Position numbers and translations under genes: made by a program
NCBI RefSeq assembly: GCF_003253705.1
Contig: NZ_QKYU01000021.1
Span: forward strand, 1-64,000
Direction: 5' to 3'
Length of the DNA: 64,000 nt
Source: Humitalea rosea
GTDB lineage: Bacteria; Pseudomonadota; Alphaproteobacteria; Acetobacterales; Acetobacteraceae
Shown: positions 60,751-64,000 of the stretch, piece by piece
Layout: each line of letters starts with the position of its first letter
How positions within the stretch are numbered: the stretch's first letter is position 1
Notes under the pieces: model-generated
Told to the model about the DNA's origin: nothing
What the model saw: only the letters and a program-made list of their open reading frames with translations
The model's database searches: none

Positions 60751-62229
60751 ATGCTCGACGCAATCACGACCCTGCCCCTGAAGGATTCCGGGCTGCTGCG
60801 GCAGGCCAACCGCATTGGCGGCGCCTGGGTCCAGGCGGAGTCCGGCAAGACCCTGGACGTCCGCAACCCCGCCAATGGCGAGTTGGTCGGCCGCGTGCCG
60901 GCGATGGGGGCCAAGGAGACCCGTGCCGCCATCGATGCCGCCGCCGCCGCCTTCCCGGCCTGGCGCGCCATGCTGGCCAAGGACCGCGGCGCCATCATCC
61001 GCCGCATGGCGGAGATGATGCTCGCCAATACCGACGACCTCGCCGCCATCATGACCGCCGAACAGGGCAAGCCGCTGGCCGAGGCCAAGGGCGAGGTCGC
61101 CTACGCCGCGAGCTTCCTCGAATGGTTCGCCGAGGAAGGCCGCCGGATCTATGGCGACATCATCCCGCCCAACGCGCCCGGCCGCCGCATCCTGGTGAGC
61201 AAGGAGCCGATCGGCGTCTTCGCCGCGATCACGCCCTGGAACTTCCCCTCCGCCATGATCACGCGCAAGGCCGGCCCCGGCTGGGCGGCGGGCTGCACCG
61301 GGGTGATCCGCCCGGCCTCGCAGACGCCGTTCTCCGCACTCGCGCTGGCGGTGCTGGCCGAACAGGCGGGGATGCCGCCCGGGGTCTGCAACGTCATCAC
61401 CGGCCCCTCGGGGGCGACGGGTGGCGAACTGACGGCGAACCCGCTGGTGCGGAAGCTGTCCTTCACCGGCTCGACCGAGGTGGGGCGGCTGCTGCTCGCG
61501 CAATGCGCGCCGACCATCAAGAAGACCAGCATGGAACTTGGCGGCAACGCGCCCTTCCTGGTCTTCGACGACGCCGATCTCGACCAGGCGGTGCTCGGCG
61601 CCATGGCCAGCAAGTTCCGCAACACCGGACAGACCTGCGTCTGCGCCAACCGCATCCTGGTGCAGGAGGGGGTCTATGACGCCTTCGCCGAAAAGCTGGT
61701 GACGGCGGTCAAGGCGCTGAAGGTCGGCAACGGCATGGAGCCGGGGGTGACCCAGGGGCCGCTGATCAACCCCGATGCGGTCACCAAGGTCGAGCAGCAC
61801 ATCGCCGACGCCACCTCCAAGGGCGCCCGAATCCTGACCGGCGGCCAGCGGGATGCGAAGGGGGGCAATTTCTTCACCCCCACGGTGCTGGCCGATGTGC
61901 CGCTCTCGGCCCAGGTGCTGACGGAGGAGACCTTTGGCCCGGTCGCGCCGCTGATCCGCTTCGGCACCGAGGCGGACGGCATCCGCATCGCCAACGACAC
62001 CGAATTCGGCCTGGCGGCGTATTTTTACGCCCGCGATGTGGGGCGCATCTTCCGCGTGGCGGAGGCGCTGGAGGCCGGGATCATCGGCGTGAATGAGGGG
62101 ATCATCAGCACGGCCGAGGCGCCCTTCGGCGGGTTCAAGCAGTCGGGGCTGGGGCGCGAAGGGGGCAAGTATGGGATCGAGGATTATCTGGAGGTGAAGT
62201 ACATCGCGTTGGGTGGGCTTGGGGGGTAG
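60751..62229 (+). CDS. gabD: NAD(P)-dependent succinate-semialdehyde dehydrogenase
   Basis: A 492-residue aldehyde dehydrogenase of the GabD type with N164 (TPWNFP), general base E262 (MELGGN) and nucleophile C296 (GQTCVCANR). It oxidises succinate semialdehyde from GABA breakdown. The second of two nearby ATGs is chosen because GGAGGA lies 6 nt upstream of it and touches the first. R187 in VIRPASQTPF replaces the lysine of the usual LKPAS, a residue that helps NADP binding, and GPGWAAGC replaces GPALAAGC. No gabT is adjacent. Confidence 0.93.
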   Translation: MLDAITTLPLKDSGLLRQANRIGGAWVQAESGKTLDVRNPANGELVGRVPAMGAKETRAAIDAAAAAFPAWRAMLAKDRGAIIRRMAEMMLANTDDLAAIMTAEQGKPLAEAKGEVAYAASFLEWFAEEGRRIYGDIIPPNAPGRRILVSKEPIGVFAAITPWNFPSAMITRKAGPGWAAGCTGVIRPASQTPFSALALAVLAEQAGMPPGVCNVITGPSGATGGELTANPLVRKLSFTGSTEVGRLLLAQCAPTIKKTSMELGGNAPFLVFDDADLDQAVLGAMASKFRNTGQTCVCANRILVQEGVYDAFAEKLVTAVKALKVGNGMEPGVTQGPLINPDAVTKVEQHIADATSKGARILTGGQRDAKGGNFFTPTVLADVPLSAQVLTEETFGPVAPLIRFGTEADGIRIANDTEFGLAAYFYARDVGRIFRVAEALEAGIIGVNEGIISTAEAPFGGFKQSGLGREGGKYGIEDYLEVKYIALGGLGG

Positions 62230-62252
62230 GCACCGGTTCTGGAGGGGCGTTT

Positions 62253-62270
62253 CGAGGGGCTTGCCCCTCG
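62253..62270. terminator. compact GC hairpin after gabD
   Basis: CGAGGGGC and GCCCCTCG arms with a 2-nt loop, 23 bp after the gabD stop; there is no T-run. It marks the boundary between the GC-rich core sequence and the AT-richer segment that follows. Confidence 0.45.
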
Positions 62271-62315
62271 AGCAGCCCCGATGGCTGCACCTCAACCTTG
62301 GTTAGACGCGCCGTT

Positions 62316-63089
62316 CTATCGTTCCGAACAAGGAGGCTGCCACCATCGCGACGAACGTCCTACGCGTCGCTCAGTCTCACTGTAGTAAGTAGCGAGAGCC
62401 CCCGTCTCCGCACCACCAAACACGTATTCACGGATGAGTGTGCTACCGCCTGGCTTACTCTCAAAGCAGCGCAGCATCAAAAATAATTGTACGTCGTAAT
62501 CGATTCTTATATTGGGAATCGGGAAGAGGTTAGTGTCAATATCTTCAGAATTTAATGTAAAAAACGTGTCCCACCAAATTCCAATAACTTGTGCCATGGG
62601 CCATCCTATAATAGAAGTTCCACGATACACTTGTGGCCTAAGACGCTCTAGTGTAGTACGTGCGCTTAGATAGTTTTGCAAAATACTTCTATGTTCGTAA
62701 CTTTCGATCTCCTGGGCCATGGCTGTATTCGCTCGCGCACTAAGCCAGTGAAAACTTAAATTGATGGGGAGAGATCGATTGCGGCGAGAGATCCGAAACG
62801 CATATTCACGGCGCGGTTCACCTTGCCGTTGAGTATAGGCTATAAGAATGTTCATGTCGGAATCGCGCTCGTTGGGTATTGCGAGTTCGGCACGCCCGCT
62901 CTCAAATTTGGCGGAACGCCACTCTGTCTCGCCACGCAGGAACACACGAAGTTCATCTGCGTCGGGTGACTGGGCGACGAACTGAAAAGTCGTCGAGTCA
63001 TCAGCAAACACCATGCCTGTGGTCAGTGAGTATAGAAGAAATACCAACAGAAAAATCGCCGGGCGGGCCTTGCGTGAGTGCTGCGTCAT
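62316..63089 (-). CDS. exported protein of unknown function in AT-rich cassette
   Basis: A 257-residue protein with a signal peptide (about 1-29, AIFLLVFLLYSL then VFA-DD). A probable beta domain follows (about 30-115; FQFVAQSPDADELRVFLRG), then a helical part and a second folded region (PQVYRGTSIIGWPMAQVIG, about 157-175). The ATG at 63089 overlaps the stop of the upstream gene as ATGA and has GGGAGG 9 nt upstream. Codon usage is much richer in A and T than the rest of the window. No family recognised. Confidence 0.65.
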   Translation of the reverse strand: MTQHSRKARPAIFLLVFLLYSLTTGMVFADDSTTFQFVAQSPDADELRVFLRGETEWRSAKFESGRAELAIPNERDSDMNILIAYTQRQGEPRREYAFRISRRNRSLPINLSFHWLSARANTAMAQEIESYEHRSILQNYLSARTTLERLRPQVYRGTSIIGWPMAQVIGIWWDTFFTLNSEDIDTNLFPIPNIRIDYDVQLFLMLRCFESKPGGSTLIREYVFGGAETGALATYYSETERRVGRSSRWWQPPCSER

Positions 63090-63598
63090 GTGCGAACGCC
63101 TCCCAGTATTAGCCCGAGGAAGCCACCGAAACACGCCTGCAATGCGGAGAGATTGCTTCGGATGGCGCTGGCAATTTGCTCATAGTACTTGATCTGATCC
63201 TGCTCGTTCAAGCTTGCGGGTGGCGATGTGACTACGTTTGCACTGAGGGTTTCCACTACCCTAACTCCGTCGAGTAACTCATAGGGAAGATAGAAGGAGA
63301 GGACTATTCCAACCACCGATAGCACGAATCCAATACCGACGACGACATATCGGAATATTGATATACGACGACTGGAGATGGCAACGCTGAAATCTGTCTG
63401 AAGTAGTGTAAAAACGCTGGTGACTGCCACAAGAGGTCCGGCGGAGCTGTCAAAAAATGGAAGAAATGCGAATCTGACCCATTTCGTGCCTGAGCCAATC
63501 AACTCATCGTCATTCATTATCCAAGAGATGACTATAAGATAAAGTGTTAGAATGCCGATTACGGAGACCAGCACTAGCTGACGTGCCAATATTCGCAT
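63086..63598 (-). CDS. membrane protein of unknown function in AT-rich cassette
   Basis: A 170-residue protein with hydrophobic segments near 8-28 (LVLVSVIGILTLYLIVISW), 47-65, 80-105 (FRYVVVGIGFVLSVVGIVLS) and a C-terminal glycine-rich helix (ACFGGFLGLILGG). An extracytoplasmic stretch of about 40 residues precedes the last helix. AGGAGA lies 5 nt before the ATG. It is translationally coupled to the exported protein downstream, so the two probably act together. No family recognised. Confidence 0.65.
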   Translation of the reverse strand: MRILARQLVLVSVIGILTLYLIVISWIMNDDELIGSGTKWVRFAFLPFFDSSAGPLVAVTSVFTLLQTDFSVAISSRRISIFRYVVVGIGFVLSVVGIVLSFYLPYELLDGVRVVETLSANVVTSPPASLNEQDQIKYYEQIASAIRSNLSALQACFGGFLGLILGGVRT

Positions 63599-64000
63599 CG
63601 ATTTCTCCTGGGGCGCCGCGTTAGGGTGGAATTTTATCCGAAATATAGTTACAATATTTATAAATAGGTGGCGCGATTGGCGCAAAGAGGAATTTCGCTC
63701 ACAGTATCGAGATTGTGGTGGCCAACGGTCAAACCATAACATATCCAATTCGATATAAAACAGTTTGAATCGGCAGTTCGCCGAGAACCAGTCCGCTCAG
63801 TCGCCTCGCCTCGCCTAGGCTTACGGCATGAGTTCATCGCTTCCAAGGTCTTGGTAGGTCCGCGACGCCGTGCCTTGCGCGGGTCGGTTACTGTCTTGGT
63901 TCGTTGAACGCTTCGCGGACCGACGGCATGGCCGGTCACAATTGGCGCCACGAACCCTTCGCTCCCCGGCAGGCCACTTGTCACCCCCCCACCACCCCCT
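63599..64000. other. region upstream of the AT-rich cassette; no convincing gene
   Basis: 63620-63680 is very AT-rich and holds the 12-bp palindrome TATTTATAAATA (about 63652-63663), a likely leftward promoter for the cassette. From about 63790 the GC content rises again. A leftward open frame covers 63658-63984, but it has no ribosome site, biased low-complexity composition and no recognisable motif, so I do not call it. The last 20 bases are a C-rich low-complexity run. Confidence 0.5.

Noticed and set aside
63658-63984. Leftward open frame of 108 codons at the right edge
   Set aside because: No ribosome site, biased Arg/Thr/Pro composition changing midway with the base composition, no motif, and it runs across the likely promoter of the AT-rich cassette.

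Overview
The window is high-GC DNA (except the right end) from an alphaproteobacterium, most likely Rhodospirillales and close to Acetobacteraceae (Roseomonas-like). This is inferred from several features: the fliM-DUF6468-motE-cheY-cheZ run, the yqeY-dnaG-rpoD block facing carA, a DUF3126 gene, Bug-family receptors, a trxB gene flanked by LysR and Lrp regulators, and a K+-independent H+-pyrophosphatase. Nearly all of it is chromosomal core. No insertion sequence or CRISPR array was seen. One tRNA, tRNA-Val(CAC), is present.

Layout. 0-6.1 kb: fliM, DUF6468, motE-like, cheY, cheZ and a large exported repeat protein, mostly overlapping or closely spaced. 6.3-7.7 kb: speD and speE (spermidine synthesis). 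7.8-13.9 kb: a second flagellar block, with fliP/fliO and a small gene leftward and flgB-flgC-fliE-fliQ-fliR-flhB rightward. 13.9-14.3 kb: a truncated WYL-type regulator. 14.6-17.1 kb: LysR-trxB facing lrp. 17.2-21.3 kb: a candidate YopT-like (C58) cysteine protease, an MFS exporter, and ada with a 2OG-Fe(II) oxygenase. 21.4-29.8 kb: a leftward run of carA, SDR, LysE exporter, two small membrane proteins, carB, greA and ilvA. 29.9-34.5 kb: yqeY, dnaG, rpoD. 34.6-37.4 kb: GNAT, two transporters and a ParDE-like toxin-antitoxin pair. 37.4-47.4 kb: hppA, tamB, tamA, pdxJ, pdxA. 47.5-54.4 kb: MarR/MFS pair, acyl-CoA dehydrogenase, M20 peptidase, EF-hand protein and a Bug receptor. 54.4-62.2 kb: epimerase, tRNA-Val, DUF3108, gph, glmU, glmS, gabD. 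62.3-63.6 kb: a markedly AT-richer two-gene cassette of unknown function.

Main points. (1) CarA carries an N-terminal Cro-like helix-turn-helix domain. The carA/yqeY divergent promoter holds two matching palindromes, TTGGGAA-N5-TTCCCAA type, 43 bp apart. One of them exactly fills the 17-bp spacer of a promoter that would give a leaderless transcript. This suggests a biosynthetic enzyme that represses its own operon. (2) Short tandem repeats (12-14 bp units) recur exactly at gene 3' ends. In the 13- and 14-bp cases the repeat carries the stop codon into other reading frames. (3) A stand-alone C58-like protease candidate lies at 17.2 kb. (4) The AT-rich secreted-protein/membrane-protein pair at the right edge looks acquired.
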